DNA of 64,000 nucleotides from Hominenteromicrobium sp964531265 (lineage in GTDB: Bacteria > Bacillota > Clostridia > Oscillospirales > Acutalibacteraceae): assembly GCA_964531265.1 (NCBI GenBank), contig CAZHDW010000005.1, positions 56,838 through 120,837 on the forward strand, written 5' to 3'. The notes below the pieces were generated by a model, which made no database searches, was not told the DNA's origin, and saw only the letters and a list, made by a program, of their open reading frames with translations. The translations under genes were made by a program, and so were the position numbers. Position 1 is the first letter of the stretch. Each line of letters begins with the position of its first letter. This document shows, in pieces, positions 44,175 through 51,802 of the stretch.

Positions 44175-44203
44175 TTGCAAAGGCAGAGGCTTTGTGCTAT
44201 ACT
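44175..44203 (+). promoter_or_regulatory. Promoter of rpsO
   Basis: TTGCAA (44175-44180), 17-base spacer, TATACT (44198-44203). Divergent from the degV promoter. Confidence 0.75.
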
Positions 44204-44209
44204 ATCGTA

Positions 44210-44319
44210 GTGCCCGTCCACGGATTCGGGACTAACCCTTTTGGAAAGTAATTTCGCAGGGATCACACCGACCCGTACCTGTGAGCGTGGAAATATTTTA
44301 TGAAAAGGTGGAAACCACA
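44210..44319 (+). ncRNA. rpsO leader (candidate S15 autoregulatory RNA)
   Basis: About 110 bases of leader; CCACG (44218-44222) can pair with CGTGG (44286-44290), enclosing further short stems (GGGACTAACCC-type and CAGGGATCAC...GTACCTGTG) in a junction-like layout. S15 represses its own mRNA through such leaders in several bacteria. The fold is by eye only. Confidence 0.5.
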
Positions 44320-44583
44320 ATGCTGAAGAGCGAAAAGACAGAGATCATCAAGAAGTATGCACGTCATGAGGGCGATACAGGCTCTCCCGAGGTTCAGATC
44401 GCAGTTCTCACAAAGAGAATCAACGACCTCACAGATCATCTGCGTACAAACCAGAAGGATCACCACTCCCGTCGCGGCCTGCTGAAGATGGTTGGCCAGA
44501 GAAGAAGCCTGCTCAACTACCTCACAAAGGTTGACATTGAGCGTTACAGAGCTATCATTGCTGAGCTTGGTATCCGTAAGTAA
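44320..44583 (+). CDS. rpsO: 30S ribosomal protein S15
   Basis: 87 residues from the ATG at 44320 (AAGGTGG 8 bases upstream). EKTEIIKKYARHEGDTGSPEVQIAVLTKRI and DHHSRRGLLKMVGQRRSLLNYL are canonical. Coded before pnp as in most bacteria. Confidence 0.97.
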   Translation: MLKSEKTEIIKKYARHEGDTGSPEVQIAVLTKRINDLTDHLRTNQKDHHSRRGLLKMVGQRRSLLNYLTKVDIERYRAIIAELGIRK

Positions 44584-44596
44584 TTTTTGTCAATTT

Positions 44597-44623
44597 TCGG
44601 CTGCGCGCACCCCGCGCAGCCGA
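44597..44623 (+). other. rpsO-pnp intergenic hairpin
   Basis: TCGGCTGCGCG-caccc-CGCGCAGCCGA: perfect 11-bp stem without a T run. In E. coli an rpsO-pnp intercistronic stem is the RNase III site controlling pnp; this one lies ~145 bases before the pnp start and could play the same part, or be a partial terminator. Confidence 0.6.
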
Positions 44624-44766
44624 TTATACTATTACACAACTTAAAAAGGTAGCCGAAAACTGTTTAGCAGTGAAACGAGCGCATATGGCGCCCGTGTGCG
44701 TTGGTTTTATTGTTAAACGGTTTGAGACTGCTGATCCCGGCGTTTCTGGGGGAAAGGAAAAAGCAA

Positions 44767-46956
44767 ATGTTTGAGAATTTCAGAGTGTTTGAAACTGAAT
44801 TTGCCGGACGTCCGCTCAAAATAGAGACCGGCAAAATGGCACAGCTTGCAAACGGCGAGTGCCTCGTTCGCTACGGCGAAACCACAATACATGTTGCAGC
44901 TACAGCAGCTGCAAAGCCGCGTGACGGCATCGACTTCTTCCCGCTGTCCGTTGACTTTGAGGAGAAGCTCTACTCCGTAGGTAAGATACCGGGCTCTTTC
45001 TTGAAGCGTGAGGGCCGCCCGACAGATAAGGCTATCCTTGTCTGCCGTATGATCGACCGCCCGATCCGTCCGCTGTTCCCGAAGGATATGAGAAACGATG
45101 TTTCCATCGTTTGCACAGTTATGTCCGTTGATCCGGATTGCTCTCCGGAGATCGCAGCCCTTGTCGGTACGAGCGTCGCTCTCTCCATTTCCGATATTCC
45201 GTGGAATGGCCCGATCAGCGGTGTTTCTGTTGGTCTTGTTGACGGCAAGTTCGTTATCAACCCGACTGCGGAGCAGCGCAAGGTATCCGAAATGGCTGTT
45301 ACAGTCGCTTCCACAAGCGAGCGTATCGCTATGATCGAGGCAGGCGCTAACGAGGTATCCGATGAGGATATGTTCGACGGCATCATGGCAGGCCATGCAG
45401 AAAACCAGAAGATCATTGAGTTCATCAAGGGCATCCAGGCTGAGATCGGCAAGGAGAAGTTCTCCTATCCGTCCAACGAGCCGGATGAGGAGATGTTTGA
45501 GGCTGTCAAGAACTTCGCAATCGAGGACGTTAAGGCAGCACTTGATACCGACGACAAGACCGTTCGTGATGAGCGCCTGAAGCCGGTATATGAGAAGGTA
45601 CATGAGCACTTCGACGAGATCTATCCCGATCAGGCAGCTAAGATCGACGAGTGCATGTACAAGACACAGAAGTTTGTTGTTCGCCGCTGGCTGCTTGATG
45701 AGCAGAAGCGTGTCGACGGCAGAGGCATGGACGAGATCCGTCCGCTGGCTGCTGAGGTCGACCTCCTGCCGCGCGTACACGGCTCCGGTATGTTTACAAG
45801 AGGTCAGACACAGGTTCTGACAGTTGCAACTCTCGGCTCCACACGTGATAATCAGCTTCTCGACGGTATCGATGATGAGGAATCCAAGAGATATATCCAC
45901 CACTACAATTTCCCGTCCTACTCCGTAGGCGAGACAAAGCCTTCCAGAGGCCCGGGCAGACGTGAGGTCGGCCATGGCGCACTGGCAGAGCGTGCACTTG
46001 TTCCGGTTATCCCGCCGGTAGAGGAATTCCCGTACACCATTCGCCTGGTTTCCGAGGTTCTCTCTTCCAACGGCTCTACATCCCAGGGCTCCATCTGCGG
46101 CTCCACACTGGCACTGATGGCAGCAGGCGTTCCGATCAAGGCTCCGGTTGCAGGTATCTCCTGCGGCCTTATCACCGAGGGCGACCGCTGGATGACAATG
46201 GTCGATATCCAGGGCCTCGAGGACTTCTTCGGCGATATGGACTTCAAGGTAGCAGGTACCAAGAAGGGTATCACAGCTATCCAGATGGACCTTAAGATCA
46301 CCGGTCTTACACCGGATATGATAAAGGAAGCCTTTGCTAAGACTCATAAGGCAAGAAACTACATCCTCGATGAGGTTATGCTTCCGGTTATCTCCGAGCC
46401 GCGTACAGAGCTTTCCAAGTATGCTCCGAAGATGCTCTCCACAACCGTTCCGGTCGATAAGATCCGTGAGGTCATCGGCTCCGGCGGAAAGGTCATCCAG
46501 AAGATCTGCGCAGAGTGCGAGGTCACAATTGATATTGAGGACGACGGACATTGCTATGTATCCGGCATCGATATCGAGAAGTGCCGCCGTGCTATGGACA
46601 TCATCGACACTATCGTTAACGATCCCGAGCCGGGCTCATACTATAGCGGTAAGGTCACACGTATCATGGACTTCGGTGCATTTGTTGAGATCGCTCCGGG
46701 CAAGGAAGGCCTTGTTCATGTTTCCCACCTCGATGTTCGCCGCACAGAGAATGTAACAGACGTTGTAAACGTAGGTGATATCATCAAGGTTAAGGTGCTT
46801 GAGATAGACGAAAAGGGTCGTCTGAATCTCTCCCGCCGCGACGCTCTCATCGATCTCGATGGCGCAGTGCCGGAGAACACCCTCTCCGATAAGCCCCGCC
46901 GCGAGCGTAGCGACCGTCCGAGAAACGATCGCCCGAGACGCGACAACAGAAGATAA
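44767..46956 (+). CDS. pnp: Polyribonucleotide nucleotidyltransferase (PNPase)
   Basis: 729 residues from the ATG at 44767 (AAAGGAAA upstream); the longer in-frame start adds non-conserved residues. Two RNase PH domains (RPTDKAILVCRMIDRPIRPLFP; YSVGETKPSRGPGRREVGHGALAERAL), KH domain (IREVIGSGGKVIQKIC) and S1 domain (GSYYSGKVTRIMDFGAFVEIAPGKEGLVHVS). The tail after residue ~705 is Arg/Asp-rich (RRERSDRPRNDRPRRDNRR). Phosphorolytic 3' exonuclease of the degradosome. Confidence 0.97.
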   Translation: MFENFRVFETEFAGRPLKIETGKMAQLANGECLVRYGETTIHVAATAAAKPRDGIDFFPLSVDFEEKLYSVGKIPGSFLKREGRPTDKAILVCRMIDRPIRPLFPKDMRNDVSIVCTVMSVDPDCSPEIAALVGTSVALSISDIPWNGPISGVSVGLVDGKFVINPTAEQRKVSEMAVTVASTSERIAMIEAGANEVSDEDMFDGIMAGHAENQKIIEFIKGIQAEIGKEKFSYPSNEPDEEMFEAVKNFAIEDVKAALDTDDKTVRDERLKPVYEKVHEHFDEIYPDQAAKIDECMYKTQKFVVRRWLLDEQKRVDGRGMDEIRPLAAEVDLLPRVHGSGMFTRGQTQVLTVATLGSTRDNQLLDGIDDEESKRYIHHYNFPSYSVGETKPSRGPGRREVGHGALAERALVPVIPPVEEFPYTIRLVSEVLSSNGSTSQGSICGSTLALMAAGVPIKAPVAGISCGLITEGDRWMTMVDIQGLEDFFGDMDFKVAGTKKGITAIQMDLKITGLTPDMIKEAFAKTHKARNYILDEVMLPVISEPRTELSKYAPKMLSTTVPVDKIREVIGSGGKVIQKICAECEVTIDIEDDGHCYVSGIDIEKCRRAMDIIDTIVNDPEPGSYYSGKVTRIMDFGAFVEIAPGKEGLVHVSHLDVRRTENVTDVVNVGDIIKVKVLEIDEKGRLNLSRRDALIDLDGAVPENTLSDKPRRERSDRPRNDRPRRDNRR

Positions 46957-46967
46957 TTTAAGCTGAG

Positions 46968-47006
46968 AAAGCACGTATATCACCTTCATGTGGTATACGT
47001 GCTTTT
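46968..47006 (+). terminator. Intrinsic terminator after pnp
   Basis: AAAGCACGTATA (46968-46979) / TATACGTGCTTT (46994-47005), 14-base loop, then T. On the minus strand the tail is poor in T, but it may also stop the small-protein cluster. Confidence 0.9.
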
Positions 47007-47051
47007 AGCTGTTTTTGGTTTTCTTTTTCGAGTAATAAGAGTATAATGTTA

Positions 47052-47351
47052 TCAGATCAGTAAATACATCAGTGCAAAAAGAAGCTCGGTACTGCCGTTT
47101 TCGCCCGAGAGCAGGATGAGAAGCGCCAATATCAGCACGCGCTCGCGATCCTTCATCAGGAGGTCGAGCGGCGATGCGGCCGCTTTGTTGGATTTTGGCT
47201 GAATTTTATCGGCCTGCGTGTCGGCTTTTTGCGGTGCTGCTTGAAGCTCCTCAAAAGGGCTGACCTCTGCCGCTCTTCCGCGGCTCTGCATTTCACGTGC
47301 GCGCCTCAAAGCCTCGTTTATCGAGCGCTGATCCGGCATGTTGCTTGGCAT
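47052..47351 (-). CDS. Small protein with hydrophobic C-terminus, function unknown
   Basis: 99 residues. Residues 1-65 are polar, Ala/Gln/Lys-rich with a predicted coil (INEALRRAREMQSRGRA); the end is strongly hydrophobic and Leu-rich (about 70-99: RVLILALLILLSGENG, then ELLFALMYLLI), two short hydrophobic helices split by a GENG turn. Last of three minus-strand genes, 12 bases after its neighbour. Unrecognised. Confidence 0.7.
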   Translation of the reverse strand: MPSNMPDQRSINEALRRAREMQSRGRAAEVSPFEELQAAPQKADTQADKIQPKSNKAAASPLDLLMKDRERVLILALLILLSGENGSTELLFALMYLLI

Positions 47352-47363
47352 TTTCTCACCGTC

Positions 47364-47705
47364 CTACAGTATATTTTGCAACAGTCCGCTGTCGCGGAGT
47401 ATGGGCAGCAGGCGCAAAAGTCTCAGTATGCGCCCGGCTTCGTCCAGCCGTTTCTGCCGCTCCTGCCCGAGCAGCGGACGCAGTGCCGCCAGAAGTCTGA
47501 TGGAATCATCGTCCTCGCTTGCCGCGCTGAGCAGCGGTGCTATCCGCATAAGGGTGGACAGCATTGGATCGGTAAGCTCGTTTTTCGGCTGAGGTGCGGC
47601 GGCAGGTGCGTCACTGAGGCCGAGGGACTGCGCAAGGCTCTGTATCTGCGCCATGCTCTGCGGGTCACTCATGATTTCCCTGACGGCAGCAGAAAGATCG
47701 TCCAT
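47364..47705 (-). CDS. Small helical protein, function unknown
   Basis: 113 residues, AAAGGAGGG 7 bases upstream. Helical and Leu/Ala/Arg-rich, with AVREIMSDPQSMAQIQSLAQSLGL at the start, an Ala/Pro linker (about 33-42), and RLDEAGRILRLLRLLPILRDSGLLQNIL at the end. No membrane segment or known motif. Sits between the other two small genes and probably works with them. Confidence 0.72.
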   Translation of the reverse strand: MDDLSAAVREIMSDPQSMAQIQSLAQSLGLSDAPAAAPQPKNELTDPMLSTLMRIAPLLSAASEDDDSIRLLAALRPLLGQERQKRLDEAGRILRLLRLLPILRDSGLLQNIL

Positions 47706-47726
47706 GTCGGGTCCCTCCTTTATGGG

Positions 47727-47963
47727 CTATTTGTCACCGTTCAGCGTGTCGAAAAGTTTTTTTGCGGCCGGTGTGGAGAGCAGCTTTTTTGCGGCCTCAG
47801 GGTCGCTCAGAAGCTTTTTGAGCTGCTCTGCCTGATAATTTCCCGTCTGCCCGGTAATGCCGCTCAAATTGCCGTTTTCGGCGGCGGAGCGAAGCTGCTC
47901 CGGTGTTGTGTGCAGGCGGCTCGCTGCAAGCTTCAGCAGTGCCTGCATACGGTCTTCGTTCAA
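47727..47963 (-). CDS. Small helical protein, function unknown (first gene of the cluster)
   Basis: 78 residues from a TTG at 47963, chosen because AAGGAGG lies 8 bases upstream on the minus strand; the longer frame to 48101 would have no ribosome site and overlap the divergent gene. Contains two look-alike helical units (QAEQLKKLLSDPEAAKKLL, STPAAKKLFDTL) and HTTPEQLRSAAENGN. The SDP..A pattern recurs in the next gene (MSDPQSMAQ), hinting at common ancestry. Confidence 0.68.
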   Translation of the reverse strand: MNEDRMQALLKLAASRLHTTPEQLRSAAENGNLSGITGQTGNYQAEQLKKLLSDPEAAKKLLSTPAAKKLFDTLNGDK

Positions 47964-47988
47964 TGTGCTTGCCTCCTTACAGACGTTT

Positions 47989-48017
47989 TCTATACAGGAT
48001 ATGCACTGAGGGGCCAA
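47989..48017 (-). promoter_or_regulatory. Candidate promoter of the three-gene small-protein cluster
   Basis: Minus strand: TTGGCC (48017-48012), 17-base spacer, TATAGA (47994-47989). Modest match. Confidence 0.4.
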
Positions 48018-48071
48018 ATAATGCAAAAAAATAAAGAGAGGAGCCGCTCCGCTCGGGAGCGTATATGTAAA

Positions 48072-48539
48072 ATGAAAATATTGGTTTTTTCGGATTCCCA
48101 CGGCTCACCGGAGTTCATGAAGGAGATGATATCGCGCAATCGCCGCGCCGATGCCGTCATATTTCTGGGTGACGGCCAAAGGGATATAGAGCTTATGCGC
48201 AGCCTGTTCCCGGAGATAGCGTTTATTACGGTGCGCGGAAACTGCGATTTCGGCTCGGATGCTCCGCTTAAGGAGATAATAAACCTTGATGGAAAGAGGA
48301 TATTCTGCGCTCACGGGCATGAATACAACGTGAAATTCACCATGTACAACATAGTATGTGCGGCGAGGGAGGCACAGGCCGATATATTGCTTTTCGGCCA
48401 TACACATCAGGCTGTCTGCGAATATGATGACGGTCTGCATATCATGAATCCCGGCAGTGCATCGGGTTATGGTGCAAGCTGCGGCGTGATAGATATTTTG
48501 CCGCAGGGCATTCTGACAAACATTGTTCATAGAAAATGA
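48072..48539 (+). CDS. YfcE/MJ0936-type metallophosphoesterase
   Basis: 155 residues from the ATG at 48072. Calcineurin-like ligands in order: D-x-H in FSDSHG (residues 7-9), GDGQ, GNCD and GHTH, all intact. Family members are small phosphodiesterases of unclear natural substrate. The ribosome site is weak (GGGAG ~12 bases upstream, within a GCTCC-gctc-GGGAGC hairpin), which may lower or regulate translation. Divergent from the small-protein cluster. Confidence 0.88.
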   Translation: MKILVFSDSHGSPEFMKEMISRNRRADAVIFLGDGQRDIELMRSLFPEIAFITVRGNCDFGSDAPLKEIINLDGKRIFCAHGHEYNVKFTMYNIVCAAREAQADILLFGHTHQAVCEYDDGLHIMNPGSASGYGASCGVIDILPQGILTNIVHRK

Positions 48540-48561
48540 CAATAACCGATGGCTTTTGTCA

Positions 48562-48590
48562 TTGACATTGACTATAAAAAATGATACTCT
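48562..48590 (+). promoter_or_regulatory. Promoter of the phosphoglucomutase gene
   Basis: TTGACA (48562-48567), 17-base spacer, TACTCT (48585-48590). Confidence 0.6.
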
Positions 48591-48649
48591 TATCTTGAGA
48601 GCATGGCATGATAGCTGCGCGCCCAATTAACGAACCGGAGGATAAAACT

Positions 48650-50353
48650 ATGACAGAATACGAGAGATGGCTCAGCGTTGAGCTGGATGACAGTGACCTT
48701 ACGGAAGAATTGCTCTCCATTAAAGGTCAGCAGGAAGAGATAAATGACCGTTTTTATAGAGATCTTGAGTTTGGTACAGGCGGTCTGCGCGGTGTTATAG
48801 GTGCAGGTACCAACCGTATGAATGTATATACAGTCAGAAAGGCTACACAGGGTCTTGCAAATTATCTGAATAAGAATAATACTGAGAACAAGCCGCTGTC
48901 CGTTGCAATTGCACATGACAGCCGCAACAAGGGTGTTCTCTTCTCAAGAGAGGCTGCTGCTGTTCTGGCGGCAAACGGAATAAAGGCATATGTATATCCC
49001 CAGCTCATGCCCACACCGTCCCTTTCCTATGCAGTGCGTCACCTTAAGTGCGATGCAGGTATTTGCGTTACGGCAAGCCACAACCCGGCAAAGTACAACG
49101 GCTACAAGGCATATGGCAGTGACGGCTGCCAGGTCACCGAGAACATGGCCGATGGCATAATGGCCGAGATTGAGGCACTCGATATTTTCGCAGATGTAAA
49201 GAAGATTCCGTTTGAGGATGCACTGGCAGCGGGCTCCGTCGAATATATCGGCGAAGAGACCATAAGCGCATTTATCGAGGATGTTTACAAAGAAAGCATA
49301 CTCGGCAAGCCGGCTGATAACCTCAAGCTGGTCTACACACCGCTCAACGGCAGCGGCAAGATGTGCGTGCTGCGCATTCTTGATAAAATAGGCGTAAAGG
49401 ATGTTACAGTGGTTCCGGAGCAGAGTGAGCCGGACGGAAACTTCCCGACCTGCCCGTATCCGAACCCTGAGATAAGAGAGGCTCTGCAGAAGGGTCTGGA
49501 GCTTTGCGAAAAGGTGAAGCCCGATCTTCTCCTTGCAACCGACCCGGACTGCGACCGCGTTGGTATTGCCGTCAATCAGCACGGCGAATACGTACTCATG
49601 ACGGGCAACGAGGTCGGCATACTCCTGCTGAACTACATCGCACAGTGCGCTACTGAGCGCGGAACCATGCCGGAGGCTCCTGTTGCGGTAACTACAATAG
49701 TTTCCACAGACATGGTAAATGACATTGCCAAGGATTACGGCATCGAGATTCGCCGCGTGCTTACGGGCTTTAAGTACATAGGCGACCAGATAGCCCTGCT
49801 TGAGGCCGGCGGACATCCCGAGCGCTTCATCCTCGGCTTTGAGGAGAGCTACGGCTACCTCTCCGGCGGATATGTACGCGATAAGGACGCTGTAAACGGC
49901 AGTATGCTCGTTTGCGAAATGGCCTCCTACTACAAAGAAAAGGGCATGACCCTTGTGGATGCGATAAATGAGCTCTACAACAAGTACGGCTTCTACAAGA
50001 ACGACCTGATGAACTTCACCTTCGAGGGCGAGGCGGGCATGAAGCAGATGAACGCTATACTGGACAGCCTGCGCACAACGCCGCCCACCGAGATAGCAGG
50101 CTATGCTGTCGTCGGTACGAGCGATTATAAGCTCTCCGTACGCACGGATGGCGATGTTAAGACAGAGCTCACTCTGCCGAAGTCCAACGTGCTTGAGTAT
50201 CGCCTTGAAAACGGCAGCAAGCTCATCGTTCGTCCCTCCGGTACCGAGCCGAAGATCAAGATTTACCTTTCCGGCAAGGGAAAGACCGCCGCAGAGTCCG
50301 CAGAGATCATCGAAAAGATGAAGACTGCGGCAAACGGTTTGCTGGGTGTTTGA
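48650..50353 (+). CDS. Phosphoglucomutase / phosphomannomutase (PgcA type)
   Basis: 567 residues from the ATG at 48650 (GGAGGA 7 bases upstream). Catalytic serine loop TASHNPAKYNGYK, metal loop DPDCDRVG, sugar-binding GFEESYGYL, phosphate-binding RPSGTEPKIKIY, and FGTGGLRGVIGAGTNRMN near the N-terminus. Interconverts glucose-1-P and glucose-6-P (or mannose forms) for glycan and glycogen metabolism. Confidence 0.95.
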   Translation: MTEYERWLSVELDDSDLTEELLSIKGQQEEINDRFYRDLEFGTGGLRGVIGAGTNRMNVYTVRKATQGLANYLNKNNTENKPLSVAIAHDSRNKGVLFSREAAAVLAANGIKAYVYPQLMPTPSLSYAVRHLKCDAGICVTASHNPAKYNGYKAYGSDGCQVTENMADGIMAEIEALDIFADVKKIPFEDALAAGSVEYIGEETISAFIEDVYKESILGKPADNLKLVYTPLNGSGKMCVLRILDKIGVKDVTVVPEQSEPDGNFPTCPYPNPEIREALQKGLELCEKVKPDLLLATDPDCDRVGIAVNQHGEYVLMTGNEVGILLLNYIAQCATERGTMPEAPVAVTTIVSTDMVNDIAKDYGIEIRRVLTGFKYIGDQIALLEAGGHPERFILGFEESYGYLSGGYVRDKDAVNGSMLVCEMASYYKEKGMTLVDAINELYNKYGFYKNDLMNFTFEGEAGMKQMNAILDSLRTTPPTEIAGYAVVGTSDYKLSVRTDGDVKTELTLPKSNVLEYRLENGSKLIVRPSGTEPKIKIYLSGKGKTAAESAEIIEKMKTAANGLLGV

Positions 50354-50376
50354 TCTTAAAACTCAATAAATAATCG

Positions 50377-50413
50377 CAGTGCGTCACTCTCACGAGCGGC
50401 GCACTGTTTTTTT
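50377..50413 (+). terminator. Intrinsic terminator after phosphoglucomutase
   Basis: CAGTGCG / CGCACTG stem followed by TTTTTTT. Confidence 0.9.
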
Positions 50414-50488
50414 GTTATACTATTATCGTCAAAAGATATACAAGTGATCTTTATTTAGTTGTACATTATATAAAAAATTAAATTTGCA

Positions 50489-50516
50489 TTGACAAATTTA
50501 GCACAATAAGTATAAT
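50489..50516 (+). promoter_or_regulatory. Strong promoter of the accessory secreted-protein genes
   Basis: TTGACA (50489-50494), 16-base spacer, TATAAT (50511-50516); both hexamers are perfect consensus. It lies in a visibly AT-rich stretch starting about 50417. Confidence 0.8.
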
Positions 50517-50672
50517 TAAAGCATAGTACGAAAATAAAAATACTTATATAGGGGGCGAAACCAATGGTTTGTTATGAAGAAGAAAAGCAGAAAGCAGCAA
50601 ACATTATGACAAAATATTTTATTAACAGAAAGGAAAATCCAAATGAAGACATCCATGAAAAGAATAGTTTGA

Positions 50673-51083
50673 TTGTTGTTAGCTGTGTTGTTTTTGGTAT
50701 CTATTCCGTGTACTGCTTTTGCAAAAATAGCAGACGAAGAGGTTGCGCCTTGCTGGATTGTTTCCTGTAACTCCGGTGGAAAGCACCAGATGTCTCCGCG
50801 AGCCGGAGGCAATCTTTACTCAGGAGTGCCGAATAACCCCGGAACCAATTATGGCTGGGGGTACTTGAGTCAGTGTACCTATTGCAGAGAGGTTCTTTGG
50901 TCTACTTACCAGCCGTTTTCGACAAAGAAAATTGGGGATTATTATATTTCTCCATTTGTAAAAGAGACAGTACAATCTACGGGAATCAACCTATATATGA
51001 ATAATACAGGATCTGTAGAGTATTTCGGCGGAAGTGTGCTGACTGATCCTTATTGGCAGGGATATGAATTCTTGATTAGCTGA
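50673..51083 (+). CDS. Secreted small protein, signal peptide interrupted by an in-frame TGA
   Basis: The likely start is the ATG at 50643 (AAAGGA 8 bases upstream), giving MKTSMKRIV, then TGA at 50670-50672, then LLLAVLFLVSIPCTAFA in the same frame: a classic signal peptide cut by one stop. The open frame given here begins with the TTG after the TGA and has no ribosome site. The mature ~115 residues hold SCNSGGKHQMSPRAGG and QCTYC, a possible zinc-ribbon-like C..H..CxxC site, and an aromatic-rich end. Function unknown. Recent nonsense mutation, or a one-base error of TGG. Confidence 0.65.
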   Translation: MLLAVLFLVSIPCTAFAKIADEEVAPCWIVSCNSGGKHQMSPRAGGNLYSGVPNNPGTNYGWGYLSQCTYCREVLWSTYQPFSTKKIGDYYISPFVKETVQSTGINLYMNNTGSVEYFGGSVLTDPYWQGYEFLIS

Positions 51084-51112
51084 TAGAAAAATGGAATTGC
51101 GAGGTGGATACA

Positions 51113-51622
51113 ATGAAAAAGTCAATTAGGTTTTTAAGTGTGCTTTTGTTTTTGATCTTGCTTCTCTCAGCCTGCAGCACATCTGATCCGGCAGAAGAAC
51201 AGATAGAAAGTGTGGTTCAGTTTATCTTTACAGCTCCTAATGAGAAAATCTCGGAAAATGAAGTTTTGAGGACGGCTGTAACGAAAGAAGAGATCGCCGT
51301 GGAGTTGAAAACTCTGTTCCCTGATATCGCTGAGGCGTGTACGGATATTGCGATGGAAAGTCTTGCGCTTCCTATGGGTGGAATGCATATTATGGCCATG
51401 AATGAAGATATTACCGTAACGGTTCAATCTACGGAAGTTGAGGTGCATTCCGAGAAAAACAACACCTATGCGTTTTCTTGTGTCTTGTTGGTAGAAGGAA
51501 ATGGAAAAAGTGAGATAGAGGTTTCCGGAAAGATGCAATTGGACGAAAACGGGAAAATTTCTTATGTCGGCGATGATACAGCGATATATCTCCTTATGGA
51601 TGAAATGAGAAAGCTGATATAA
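51113..51622 (+). CDS. Putative lipoprotein
   Basis: 169 residues from the ATG at 51113 (GAGGTGG 5 bases upstream). Basic n-region MKKSIR, hydrophobic core, lipobox LSAC with Cys21. The mature part has a helical start (about 30-75) and a beta-rich end (VTVQSTEVEVHSEKNNTYAF...). Anchored outside the membrane. Unknown family; 29 bases after the secreted-protein gene and probably co-transcribed. AT-rich like its neighbour. Confidence 0.8.
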   Translation: MKKSIRFLSVLLFLILLLSACSTSDPAEEQIESVVQFIFTAPNEKISENEVLRTAVTKEEIAVELKTLFPDIAEACTDIAMESLALPMGGMHIMAMNEDITVTVQSTEVEVHSEKNNTYAFSCVLLVEGNGKSEIEVSGKMQLDENGKISYVGDDTAIYLLMDEMRKLI

Positions 51623-51631
51623 GTGAAGTTT

Positions 51632-51663
51632 GAGCACTGCTGCGATGAGCGGTGCTCTTTTTT
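51632..51663 (+). terminator. Intrinsic terminator after the lipoprotein gene
   Basis: GAGCACTGCT-gcgatg-AGCGGTGCTC, then TTTTTT. Confidence 0.92.
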
Positions 51664-51682
51664 GCCTGAAAAAGTCAAAACA

Positions 51683-51743
51683 GAAAATATGTTCGAAAAT
51701 TTGCGGAAAATCCATTGCTTTTTTCGTTTGTATTTAGTATAAT
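51683..51743 (+). promoter_or_regulatory. recA promoter with a LexA-like box upstream
   Basis: TTGCTT (51715-51720), 17-base spacer, TATAAT (51738-51743). At 51683-51694 lies GAAA-ATAT-GTTC, one mismatch from the Gram-positive LexA core GAAC-N4-GTTC. SOS control is plausible but the mismatch and position upstream of -35 leave doubt. Confidence 0.55.
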
Positions 51744-51802
51744 AATAGCAGTAAAAATACGAGACCCCCGTGCAGCTTTCGGGGAGAAGCGAGGGAGTAT
51801 AG

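Noticed and set aside
44713..46551. 612-residue open frame opposite pnp
   Set aside because: Same codon-register artefact; PNPase is fully conserved on the plus strand.
47964..48101. Longer start for the 78-residue small protein (to 48101)
   Set aside because: The extra N-terminus overlaps the divergent phosphoesterase gene and has no ribosome site, whereas the TTG at 47963 has AAGGAGG at ideal spacing.
50670..50672. TGA read as Trp or selenocysteine
   Set aside because: TGA ends other genes in the window (for example rpmJ, infA-region neighbours and the SGNH-preceding peptidase), and a signal peptide is not a selenoprotein site. Mutation or sequencing error is simpler.
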